From NCBI GenBank assembly GCA_963575745.1, contig CAUYUJ010019270.1:62001-126000 (forward strand): DNA of 64,000 bases. Direction: 5' to 3'. Made by a program: the position numbers and the translations under genes. Numbering within the stretch: the first letter of the stretch is position 1; every line of letters begins with the position of its first letter. This stretch comes from Prorocentrum cordatum. Taxonomy: Eukaryota > Sar > Dinophyceae > Prorocentrales > Prorocentraceae. Below the pieces are notes generated by a model, which saw nothing but the letters and a program-made list of their open reading frames with translations, was not told the origin of the DNA and made no database searches. Below are positions 55,485-64,000 of the stretch, piece after piece.

Positions 55485-55970
55485 CACTCTTCCCCGCTTG
55501 CCCCCCACTCTCCCCCTACCCTTTCCTGGCGAAGCGCAAAGGCACCGATGCTGCTACTCCCCGGACCTCTCCCGGGACGCGTTCTGACCAGCATCTCGAG
55601 GCGAATCCAGCAGCGGCGCCCAGGGCCTCCCAGGAGGCCCAAGAGGGCGAAAGCGAGGCAAGAGGGCAGCGGTACCCGCACTCATGCTTGCTTCTGGTAC
55701 CCATCCCCGGGCGCAGGCCGAAGCAACTCCCAACTGCCTTAGATCTGGACAACGCCTCGGAAAGTGCTGCACGCTCCAGAGGCAAGGCGGCCTCCGCGGA
55801 CCCGCGATGGGGCCTCTACCAGGCACTGCCACTGTCTTGGCCCTCGCTGTCGCGGCAAGCTGGCGGTTTCGATGCTGTGTGCGGTGCTGGCGGGGCGGGC
55901 GGGGCCGGGCGGGGCGGGCGGCGGGCGGGCTCGGGTTGTATGTCATGCAACTCCCAAAGACGCCGTCTTG
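55485..55970. other. No recognisable feature
   Basis: GC-rich sequence with GGGCGGGGC short repeats at 55890-55930. Confidence 0.4.
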
Positions 55971-55975
55971 GAGGC

Positions 55976-56062
55976 GGAGGCTGTGGAGTACTGGAGTGCG
56001 TGCTGGAAACGGAGGCTGTGGAGTACTAGGCGTTGTGGTGGAGACGGAAGCTGTGGAGCACC
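55976..56062. repeat. 35-bp tandem repeat
   Basis: GGAGGCTGTGGAGTACT begins at 55976 and 56011; a third, partial copy begins at 56046. Confidence 0.85.
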
Positions 56063-56064
56063 CT

Positions 56065-56690
56065 CCCCTCCCTCGGTGGCGCCGAGTCCCAGCTGCTCAG
56101 CGGGCCTCGGGCGCCGCCGCGGCACCCCGCCGCCTCTTCGGCGGCCGCTCCGAGGCGGCGTCGCCCGAGGGCCGCTGCCAAGGCCCCCTGAAGATCTGCA
56201 TCACCATGTCGACGCGCTCGGACCGGAGCTCCTCCTGCGCGCAGGCTCGTTGGAGGAATTGCCGAGTTCTGCCCCCGACGCTCGAGGGCCGAGGGGGTGA
56301 GGTTTTCGAGAATGGTTGGCTCATGGCGGGCCCCGGGGGGCCTTCAGAGGCCTCCGAAGGCCTCTGGGGACCTCACGTCCGTTGACCTCCGCTGGGTGTC
56401 AGGATTCGCTATGAACGAGGGATCCACGTATCGGGGAAGGTACCCCCCGAAGCATGAGGCTAGCGCCCCCGATTTAGCGTCGGATTGCGCCAGTGCTGCA
56501 CGGAAAAAGGATCCTCCGATCGGAAAGACGTCAGACTCGGGCTTGGGGACTCGACTTTACCTGATGAGGCCTTCGTAGGCGTGCTAAGACCGAGTCCGAA
56601 ATTTGACGTGAACTCCCGCTGCAAACATCTCACGAACGCCTGACCGTCAAACAACCTGCTGGAACCGTAAGCAAGCGGCGACAAACCCGA
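56065..56690. other. No assignable feature
   Basis: GC-rich non-repetitive sequence. The minus frame at 56460-56786 belongs partly to the inverted duplication at 56.69-57.03 kb. Confidence 0.4.
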
Positions 56691-56694
56691 GTTC

Positions 56695-57000
56695 TGGTGA
56701 ACTCGAGTCTTACGTTTCCCCGATCCTACGGTCGTGAACTTTTGCTTAACGTGTCGCTGCGGCCGCGGCGGCGGCCCTGGTGACACGCTATGCTTTGTCC
56801 CGCGAACGGATAGCGTGTCGGCATGCTTCGCGGGACGGGAGGCGGGGGAAAACTCGGGACGCTGATGCCTGGGGACCGGGACGCGGCTCGCGTGTCACGC
56901 TGAAGGGTGGTGGGCCAAAACCGGCAGCGCGACATGCTAAGCACAAGTTCCTGACCGTAGGCTCGGGGGGATACAAAGGTGGAGTAGGGGCACAGGATGG
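56695..57000. repeat. Inverted duplication with interleaved palindromes
   Basis: The minus strand at about 56695-56755 and the plus strand at about 56925-56985 carry related sequence, both translating to R-H-(V/A)-K-x-K-F-x-T-V-G-S-G. Between the arms, GACACGCTAT (56782-56791) pairs with ATAGCGTGTC (56810-56819), and GTCCCGCGAA (56797-56806) pairs with TTCGCGGGAC (56827-56836). Both stems are perfect 10-mers and interleave like a pseudoknot. Confidence 0.7.
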
Positions 57001-57004
57001 CAGA

Positions 57005-57550
57005 GGTGAGGTTCGGGGAAACCCGCTGTAAACGGCCCCTGGAAGAAAGACATGCTAGCATCCATCTGGATTCGTTATGTGATCCCACTTGGGCTAGCCC
57101 CCCCCTCTAAGAACCCAGATAGGCAACCACATGCAGACAAGAGTTTGCCAGGCGGACAATGTCTGCTGTGCTGAGTTCGGCTTGCGCAACCTACTACACT
57201 GAGGCCGCAACTGCGCAGTGCGCAGTATCGGCACCTCTTTGGGCTCCCTCGGCGTGTGAGGCTCAAGCATCAGGCATCAAGCGGCCCTACTCCAGCTTAC
57301 TGCCACTCACGCCAGTCCTGCCACCTCACTCTCTGTACCACCCCCACACTCTTGCATCACCTCTCTGCGATGACATATTTCTCGCATGTGATGGGTTCTC
57401 CCTAGCCTGGGGACTGCCAGAACCAACGTGACAGGTACTCCAGTCCGCAACCTGCTGAAGAACCCCTGGGATCAGAGGCACGACGACAAAAGGCCGCATA
57501 GTGGCCACGGTCCGGTCCCGTCCCTCACTCGTCTGCTGGGTGTTTAGAGC
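57005..57550. other. No recognisable feature; possibly LINE 5' flank
   Basis: Non-repetitive sequence upstream of the LINE ORF1-like remains. No start codon or promoter can be defined. Confidence 0.35.
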
Positions 57551-57553
57551 GGC

Positions 57554-58095
57554 ATGGAGGCACGCTCAGGCAGCCGGACTGTGACCCCAAGCCGAGAGGA
57601 CCGGAAGGGGAAGGAGAGCCAGTCACGAACAGGAATTGCGACCTTGTTCCAGAAACATCTTGCCCCTCTGACATCAAGTACCAATGGTCTCCAGAAGGAC
57701 TTCGCGAAATTGAGCAACGAGGTAAACAAGTTGGGCACTGACCTGACCGCATTGACACGGTCAAGGCGAGCATAATTGCATGACAAAATCTTCGGAGACA
57801 TACAGCGCCCCCCTGACGCCAACACCATAGAGGTAAAAATCAGGGGATGAATCCAACAGGCTATGACTGATAATACGAAACGACAGATGCCTCACGTTCC
57901 TTCCAAAGAACCGGACAAGAGGCACTACACGGCAATCATCGGGAAGATGGATGCTCTCAACACCCTCCCAGAGGCGGCCACATGGCTGAAGGATAAGCCA
58001 GCCGCCCTCCGAGGCCCTGAGCCCACCAGCGTTTACTCAAAGGGTGAGCTCCAGGGGATCGTGCTCGAACACAGAGCTTTGAGGGACGGCGGACA
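57554..58095 (+). pseudogene. LINE ORF1-like remnant (coiled coil and RRM-like)
   Basis: One plus frame, ignoring two stops at 57773 and 57848, reads as a continuous protein. First a heptad-patterned segment (LFQKHLAPLTSSTNGL, KLSNEVNKLGTDLTAL) consistent with a coiled coil. Then a compact domain containing KRHYTAIIGKMDALNTLPEA, TWLKDK, and TSVYSKGELQGIVLEH, a beta-helix-beta pattern like the RRM-type nucleic-acid-binding region before the endonuclease in many LINEs. Similarity fades after about 58090. The APE domain expected next lies 2.4 kb away at 60.5-61.9 kb. It is broken by in-frame stops and so inactive. The LINE link is inferred from layout and recollection of such elements, not a database match. 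Confidence 0.5.
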
Positions 58096-58282
58096 GAGGC
58101 CTGGCCGTGAGCTGGCCTCGAGCGGCGGGCCTCCAGCCCGGGGGCGGGAAAGGGTGGTGGGCCGGCGCCGACCGTCCAGCATCGCGAAAGGAAGGGCGGC
58201 TCGAAACTCCTGCTTCGGCCGCAAGCGGCGGAGGAACACCGAATGGCCACTGCCACACACATTCACAATATAGATATATATA

Positions 58283-58322
58283 CTAGAACCACGCGCGCGC
58301 TTCGCGCGCGCTTAGGTTCTAG
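58283..58322. repeat. 40-bp palindrome with GC stem
   Basis: CTAGAACC (58283-58290) and GGTTCTAG (58315-58322) enclose CGCGCGCG-CTT-CGCGCGCG, making one long hairpin next to a TATATA stretch. GCGCGCT(C/T)AGGTTCTAG is also found at 11105-11121. Confidence 0.8.
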
Positions 58323-58502
58323 TTTGCTCCGAAAACGGTGTTCGCAAGCACGGGTCCGATTCCGTGGCGATTCGCGGGAAATCTACGTCCGAAAATGACG
58401 TGTTGCCAGAGGCAGGTCCGCGGATGTTTTAATGCAACGTGTCCAGTGTATCCAACGATTGCATACTTGTTACATATGCTACATATTGTAATGTTCTGCA
58501 AT

Positions 58503-58523
58503 ATTATGCCCCCCCCCCCCCCC
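58503..58523. repeat. Poly-C run
   Basis: An uninterrupted C run of about 18-21 bases. Confidence 0.9.
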
Positions 58524-58609
58524 TTGGAGCCGCGCCACATCGTCGGACCAAATCTGGAGGGCCTCATTCTGGGCCTCAAAACATAGAAAGACCTATGGAA
58601 AATCAACAA

Positions 58610-58750
58610 TTTCGGCCTCTTGGGCCTCTTGGGACTCCAAGAGGGCCTCAAGATGGCCGACGATGGCCCCAAGACAGCCCAAGACGGCCTCAAGACGGCC
58701 CAAAATGGCCCCAAGAGGGCCCATGAGGCTCCCAAGAAGATCCACGAGAG
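58610..58750 (-). repeat. CTTGGGG minisatellite, locus 5
   Basis: CAAGACGGCCC and CAAGAGGGCC units, minus orientation. Confidence 0.75.
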
Positions 58751-58924
58751 CACTCAAACCCGAACAATCTTTCCATGACACCCTCACCCTTAGACCCGAA
58801 CCTTGAGACCGAAGACCCGAGCCCAGAAATCGAACCCGAACGCCTCAACATCTCAAATGAAGAGGCTCATCCCCGCTCCACCGTTTCCTCCTTCCTTCTG
58901 AATCCTTCCTTCTTCCACTTGCTC

Positions 58925-59135
58925 AAACTCCTCCTCCTCCTCCTCCTCCTCCTCCTCCTCCCTCCTCCTCATCGCCCTCCTCCTCCCACTCCTCCTCCTC
59001 CTCCTCCTCCTCCTCCTCCTCCTCCTCCTCCTCCTCTCCTCCTTCTCCCCCTCCTCCTCCTCCTCCTCCCCCTCCTCCTCCTCCTTTCTCCTCCTTCTCC
59101 TCCTCATCCCCGTCCCTCCCCTCCCCCTCCTCGTC
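58925..59135. repeat. CTC trinucleotide tract
   Basis: About 60 CTC triplets with interruptions. Confidence 0.95.
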
Positions 59136-59204
59136 CTCCCCATCCCCCTCCAATGCGCCGGGCCGGGCATGGTATGGAAACTGCCTTCGCCGACTCTCTG
59201 CCGC

Positions 59205-60430
59205 CTTGCCTCTTGGGGCCTCTTTGGGGCCTCTTAAGCACCTCTTGGAAGCCTCTTGGGGGCCTCTTGGGGGCCTCTTGGGGCATCCTGGGGCCTTCTT
59301 GGGGTTGTCTTGGGGCCCTCTCGGGCCGTTTTGGGGGCCTCTTTGGCCGTCTTGGCGCCCTCTCGGGCCGTCTTGGGCGCCTCTTGGGAACCTCTTGGGC
59401 CGTCTTGGGCGGACTGGGAGGCCCGGGGGCCGCCCGAGGAGCGTCCCAGGAAGCCCTCCTAGGCCCTCTTAGCGCTGTCCTCAGGCGTCCTGGGGCGTCC
59501 TTGGGCGCCTCCTGGGGCTGTCTGACAACTCGGACAGCCAAGGGATGAGATATCCTAAAAATGTACGTTTTACGAAGGGAATGGGGCCATTTTGGTTTCC
59601 CGGGGCGCTCTTGGGGGGCCTCTTGGAGGCCTCTTGGGGCGGTTTGATGGCCTCTTGTCCCTTCTGGAAGCGATCTTTGGCGGTCTTGAAGCGATCCTGG
59701 GCTTCTCTCGGCGCTCTTGGAGCCTTCTTTGGCGGACTGGGAGGCCCGGGGGCCGCCCGAGGAGCGTCCCGGGAGGCCTTCCTGGGCTGTCTTCGGGCTA
59801 TCCTAGGGCGCCTCGTGGGGCTTTCGGACCGCTCCGACAGCCAAGGGAGCTGATATCCTAAAAATGTACGTTTTACGGAGGGAATGGGGCCATTTTGGTC
59901 TCCCGGGGCGCTCTTGGGGGGCCTCTTGGAGGCCTCTTGGGGCGGTTTGATGGCCTCTTGGCCCTTCTGGAAGCGATCTTTTGCGGTCTTGAAGCGATCC
60001 TGGGGTTCTCTCGGCGCTCTTGGAGCCTTCTTGGGCGGACTGGGCAGCCCGGGGGCCGCCGGAGGAGCGTCCCGGGAGGCCCTCCTGGGCCGTCTTGGGG
60101 CTGTCCTCAGTCGTCCTGGAGCGTCCTTGGGCGCCTCGTGGGGCTTTCTGGCCGCTCCGACAGCTAAGGGAGCTGATATCGTAAAAATGTACGTTTTACG
60201 AAGGAAATGGGGCTATTTTGGTCTCCCGGGGCGCTCGTGGGGGGCCTCTTGAAGGCCTCTTGGGGCGGTTTGAGCGCCTCTTGACCCTTCTGGAAGCGAT
60301 CTTTGGCGGTCTTGAAGCGATCCTGGGGTTCTCTCGGCGCTCCTGAAGCCCTCTTGGGCGGGCTGGAACGCGCGGGGGCCGCCGGAAGGGCGCCCCGGGA
60401 GAGGGCCGCACCCTATATACAAGGGAGGTT
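59205..60430 (+). repeat. CTTGGGG minisatellite in a ~303-bp higher-order repeat
   Basis: The basic CTTGGGG unit is organised into larger copies, each opened by GATATC(C/G)TAAAAATGTAC then GTTTTACG, at 59549, 59852 and 60175 (303 and 323 bp apart). Each copy continues with CCATTTTGG(T)-type sequence, CGGGGCGCTC, GCGGTTTGA and TTCTGGAAGCGATCTTT in the same order. The first copy lacks the opening motif. Confidence 0.85.
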
Positions 60431-60534
60431 CTGGCCCGGGGCCCGGGGCCCGGGATCTCCCATATATGTATATGTCACAGATTCCTCCCCGGACACGGTC
60501 GCAGTCGCTCACGATGCACGCAGGCAGGAACACG

Positions 60535-61880
60535 GGGGAGTGTGACTGGCACTGGGAGTGGAGAAGCTGGGAGGAATTGCACAATCATCCTGGAGTAAAG
60601 GTGTTGAAGCAGAAGGCGAACGACCTGGCGTCTCACGCCGCCTCGGGTATGAAGGTCAAGCTTAAGGGCGGCGCCGAGGGAGCGTCGAAAGGTGCTCCTC
60701 ATGAACACCCTGGGCAATAAGAAACGCCCCACAGACATAGTTTCACCGGCAGCGGCAGTCGGCACTACTGCCACCAAGAGTCCCAATCGATTACGAATTC
60801 GATCTCATTGTACACATCCATACATGGGTACAACTCGCTGGGGCTGTTGGGCCTGGCTTTCGAGGTTGGCCAGTACACCCGTGCAGGCGTGATGCTGTAT
60901 TTGGCTCGTAGAAGTAGGTGGAAGGGCTGACGAAAGAGAAAGTCGACGAGCGTCAAGTATACATGCAAGTGCTGGACATTGACATTCTTGCAAGTCAAGA
61001 GACACGCAGGCATGTGCCCGTCCATCGCGTCACTGGCCAAAGGTATTCACAGCCTTCTCGGAAGATCCCGGCGACCATGAAACTGCTGGGATCAAGTTTT
61101 TTGTTTCCCCGCGCGACCGCAGCAGAGTGAGCAAATCCAGCATGGATTCATCGAAGATCATGTACCTGAATCTGCCAGTTTCCGGTGGTAAGATACCCGT
61201 TCTCACTATTTACGCACCTCATGACGGCAAACCGCCAGACGACAGACAAGATTTCTACCACAGACTTGGTCGCGCCATAGCCAGTGCTTCCAGGCACGGG
61301 CACGCCTTGATACTGGGAGACTTCAATGCAATGCAGCACCTGTGATTCGGGGGAGAGGAACAGCTTTCGGGTGACTGCATCTGTTGCGATGCTCGTGCAC
61401 AGCACGACTCCATTTCCGATAGACGGTTGGTGATGGAGATTTGCGAGACAGAAGAGTTGGCAATAGCGATTACTTTCTTCAACCGTCCCCCTGAACGCCA
61501 AACCACGTGCTACAGCCTTGGCTCAAAGCCAAGCGACTTGGCCGTCCCGCAGCACTTCGGCCAGATAGGTTTCCTTTTATGCGATGCGGACCGCATCGAA
61601 ACCGCCGCAGACGTGCAAAGCTGGCGGGACTTCCCGCTGGCGTCGCATGCGCGTCCCCGCTGCACCATCATATTTCACGGCTCCAATCAAATCAGCAACC
61701 CGCAGTTCCCAAAGGGGGCTGCCAGAAACAAAACTTACGTAGTTTCCATACGTGTTTTCGCATCCTCACCCACCTGCCTCCAACATGGCCCCAATACGGC
61801 CCAGCAGCCTTCGCCCCGAGGACAAGCGCGTAGAGTCTCGCCCCAACGGCCCAGACGGCTCGCAACCCATCTAAAATGAA
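60535..61880 (+). pseudogene. LINE AP-endonuclease remnant
   Basis: Several plus frames together outline an APE-type endonuclease of a non-LTR retrotransposon. A Trp/His linker (SWEELHNHPGVKVLKQKAND) lies at 60570-60640. DIDILASQETRRH, carrying the catalytic Gln-Glu, lies near 60975. KIPVLTIYAPHDGKPPDDRQ, LILGDFNA (catalytic Asp-Asn), an in-frame TGA at 61343-61345, TFFNRPPERQTTCYSLGSKP, and QIGFLLCDAD with DVQSWRDFPLASH follow in one frame to about 61660. Family members usually have QIDY and SDH where this has QIGF and ASH. There are at least two frame changes and one stop. No reverse transcriptase follows. It encodes what was once the DNA-nicking activity that starts target-primed reverse transcription. 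Confidence 0.8.
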
Positions 61881-62230
61881 ATTGCCGCGACGGCTCCCGC
61901 GACGCCCTGACATGTCCCAATCGAGGTTCCCCAACCTGTCAGGCCGAATCGGAACACCGCAACTTGGCTCACGACTGGCATTGTGCACTGCGTGTTCCTT
62001 TGGCCAACATTATTCAGACTCCGGTTAGTTTACGTCTCTTCCCGCAGCCCTGACCTTTGTGTGATTCTCTGGGACGTTTCGCTCGGCCCATCCCTGGTGT
62101 CTTCTTCGCTTTGAAGCGCGGGAGACACACCAGAGGATTGTCCCTGCGCCAGAAACTCCGTCTGTGGTCTTTCGACAATTGGCTCGCATCAGTTAACGTC
62201 GGCGGCGCCTCGCAAGCGTTCCAAGGACAT
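61881..62230. other. Probably LINE-derived, no motif
   Basis: Sequence directly after the endonuclease remnant shows no RT motif in any frame. It ends where the inverted 90-bp array element begins. Confidence 0.35.
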
Positions 62231-62232
62231 GT

Positions 62233-62760
62233 TCTCCTAACCATCCTGTGGTGTTGGGTCTTCGTTTGAAGAGACAGTGCGCAGCGTCACCTCACTCGCG
62301 CTCCCCTCCCTCCTCCCCATCCCTGCATCTGCCCTCCGCATGCCCATTTTGGCACACCCCTCACAAGTTTCGCGGCCCAATAGGAAGCTCCACCGAAGCC
62401 CCAAAGGAACACGTTTTGTATGTGGTTCTCCATGCCCTTCGCACGCTTCGTGACCCCATAAAGAGCCCCACCGACGGCCGCAGGAGGGAGGGATCACGTT
62501 TCGTGACCCCATCGGGAGCTCCACCGAAACTTTCAGGGGAGGGGGGTCGCATGCGGTTCCCCAATCAATCTCGGCACATCCCTCACACGTTCTGTAGCCC
62601 CTGACCCCCTCAGGGATGGCGGGGGTGGCGCAGCGTCCATCCGACCACTTCGTCACATCTCTCATGGGCTTCGATGGGGGGCTCCAGGGAGAAGGCCCCG
62701 CGTGGTTGTAATGCATACCGTCCCCCAGTGCATTTCGGCACCCTCACATGTGAGGGATGA
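62233..62760 (-). mobile_element. Element with 90-bp tandem array, copy 3 (partial)
   Basis: Inverted relative to copies 1 and 2. Its conserved end is at the left: CTAACCATCCTGTGGTGTTG then GGTCTTCGTTTGAAGAGAC (62237-62276). About four decayed units follow, with GTTTCGCGGCCC, GAGCTCCACCGAA and CACACC(C)CTCAC wording, fading by 62760. The other constant end (CCTGGCGAAGGACCC) is missing. Confidence 0.65.
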
Positions 62761-62985
62761 CGATGAGGAGGAGGGAAGATGAGGATGCGGATCAGCATGC
62801 GGATGACGAGAGCCACGAGGCTCAGCATGAGGACTCGGAAGAGGAGGAAGCGGAGGTGGTGGACGAGGAGGACGAGCAGGACATCTAGAGCATGATGCTG
62901 GGATTCGGGATGAGCATCGGCAGAACAGTGGAGAGGAAACGCACGTCCAGGAGCACCAATAATGTCGGACGACGCATCTTCTTGT
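62761..62985. other. GAGGA-rich stretch
   Basis: Imperfect GATGAGGA and GAGGAG units at 62758-62885; nothing else. Confidence 0.5.
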
Positions 62986-62987
62986 GG

Positions 62988-63344
62988 ACTCCTCATCGTC
63001 GTCATCATTCTAAGCATCAACATAAACATCATCACCACCATCGTCATCATCAGCATCATCATCATCATCATCATCACCATCATCATTATGATCACCAGCA
63101 TCATCATCCTCATCATCATCATCAGCATCATCATCGTCACCACCATTACCACCACCATCAAAGCCAGCACCAGTATCCTCGTCAGCAACATCATCACCAT
63201 CATCATACACCATCATCATCCTCATCAACACCATCGGCGTCACAGTCACCGTTATCATCATCATCATCAGCACCACCACCATCAGCAGCATCATCAGCAT
63301 CAGCAGTACCATCACCATCATCATCCTCATCGTCATCGTCATCC

Positions 63345-63376
<32 letters not shown>

Positions 63377-63636
63377 GTCCCCATCAGTTTGGTCATCGTC
63401 ATCAGCAACATCAACATCATTAGCATCACTATAAACATCGGCATCGTCACCATCATCATCAACATCACCATCATCACCATCACCATTACCCTCGCTGCCA
63501 CCACCACCACCACCATCACCATCATGATGATTATGATCAAGAGCATTATTATCACATGATTATCACAACATCATCAGCATTAGCAGCAGCATGACTATTC
63601 TCATCACCACCATCATCAGCAGCATCATCCTTTTCG

Positions 63637-63678
<42 letters not shown>

Positions 63679-63722
63679 GCAGCATCATCAACATCATCAT
63701 CAGCATCAGCAGTATCATCATC
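62988..63722. repeat. Giant CAT/CAC trinucleotide tract
   Basis: About 730 bp of CAT, CAC and CAG triplets; all frames are open as His-, Ile-, Ser-, Met- or Asp-rich ORFs. It follows the third array element, as the ATG run closes the second. Confidence 0.95.
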
Positions 63723-64000
63723 CCCTCCCTCCTCCTCTCTCCTCCTCCTCCCGATCCTTCCCTCTTCTCCCTGGTTCTCGTGGTCGTCCCTGTTGCGCGT
63801 GTGGGTACACACCACGCTCGTTCAGCACTGTTCAGAAATCTATAGTGGGGCTTCGAGGGTCCCAGCATGACTACCGCGCCTGGTGTGTTTGGAGCACCGA
63901 GTGTGCTTGGCGCGACCGTGCGCTTGTCTGATTGCGTGTATGTGCGCGCGCCTATCCGCCAGCGCAATCCTTCTGCCTAGCCGCCCGCGCAAAAAAATGT
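63723..64000. other. No recognisable feature
   Basis: A short CTCCTC run and then non-repetitive sequence to the window end. Confidence 0.45.

Noticed and set aside
59583-60225. GCCATTTTGG near the higher-order repeat as extra spliced-leader relics
   Set aside because: Only ten bases match, and the TCAAG end is absent. The motif is part of the 303-bp repeat unit.

Overview
The window is nuclear DNA from a eukaryote, and the best-supported lineage is a dinoflagellate. The strongest single clue is at 13248-13269: a 22-base match, with two mismatches, to the dinoflagellate trans-spliced leader, sitting in genomic DNA just before an ATG. Supporting signs are the very low gene density, GC-rich composition, huge trinucleotide and tetranucleotide tracts, many dispersed inverted-repeat elements, and decayed LINE sequence. 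Species cannot be told from the sequence. No rRNA, tRNA, CRISPR, plasmid, phage or bacterial operon feature was seen.

Most of the window is repeats. Minisatellites have short units: 11, 12, 13, 15, 18, 21, 25, 35, 53, 64, 78, 87, 90 and 93 bp, plus a higher-order repeat of about 303 bp. Because many units are multiples of three, the arrays stay open in several frames on both strands, and most long apparent ORFs (poly-E, poly-S, Pro/Arg, Lys-Thr-Lys-Gly-Ala-Pro and so on) are a consequence of this.

Layout: 0.09-1.5 kb, a 90-bp tandem array with defined ends; 1.6-1.83 kb, an inverted-repeat element; 3.3-7.15 kb, a degenerate 15-bp Thr/Ala/Pro-type array; 7.36-9.29 kb, an 18-bp array followed by a second copy of the array element with a 78-bp unit; 9.3-13.2 kb, mixed minisatellites; 13.25 kb, the spliced-leader relic, then a foldback cluster and a GC-rich possible exon; 17.24-19.58 kb, a 2-kb unit with direct repeats at both ends and a non-repetitive 372-codon ORF inside (possible GIY-YIG type nuclease); 19.75-20.85 kb, a giant trinucleotide tract; 21.66-22.1 kb, first copy of a composite dispersed repeat; 23.24-24.77 kb, a broken gene for a heptapeptide-repeat protein (minus strand); 25.59-25.77 kb, a foldback element; 29.07-29.22 kb, a MITE with 26-bp ends; 29.6-30.7 kb, minisatellite; 31.5-32.07 kb, second composite repeat; 33.2-34.8 kb, the large 18-bp array; 37.7-39.6 kb, a low-repeat island with one 307-codon ORF; 39.95-40.63 kb, a giant ATAC tract; 43-54 kb, two further families of short inverted-repeat elements; 54.75-55.48 kb, third composite repeat; 57.55-61.88 kb, a decayed LINE (ORF1-like and AP-endonuclease parts) split by about 2.4 kb of repeats; 62.24-62.76 kb, third copy of the 90-bp array, inverted; 62.99-63.72 kb, another trinucleotide tract.

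No intact gene of known function could be assigned. The protein-like signals are the 18.1-kb ORF, the broken heptapeptide gene at 24 kb, the LINE remains at 57.5-61.9 kb, and two weak hypothetical exons at 14.3 and 38.5 kb. All comparisons were made by eye without alignment software or databases, so copy numbers and identities are approximate.
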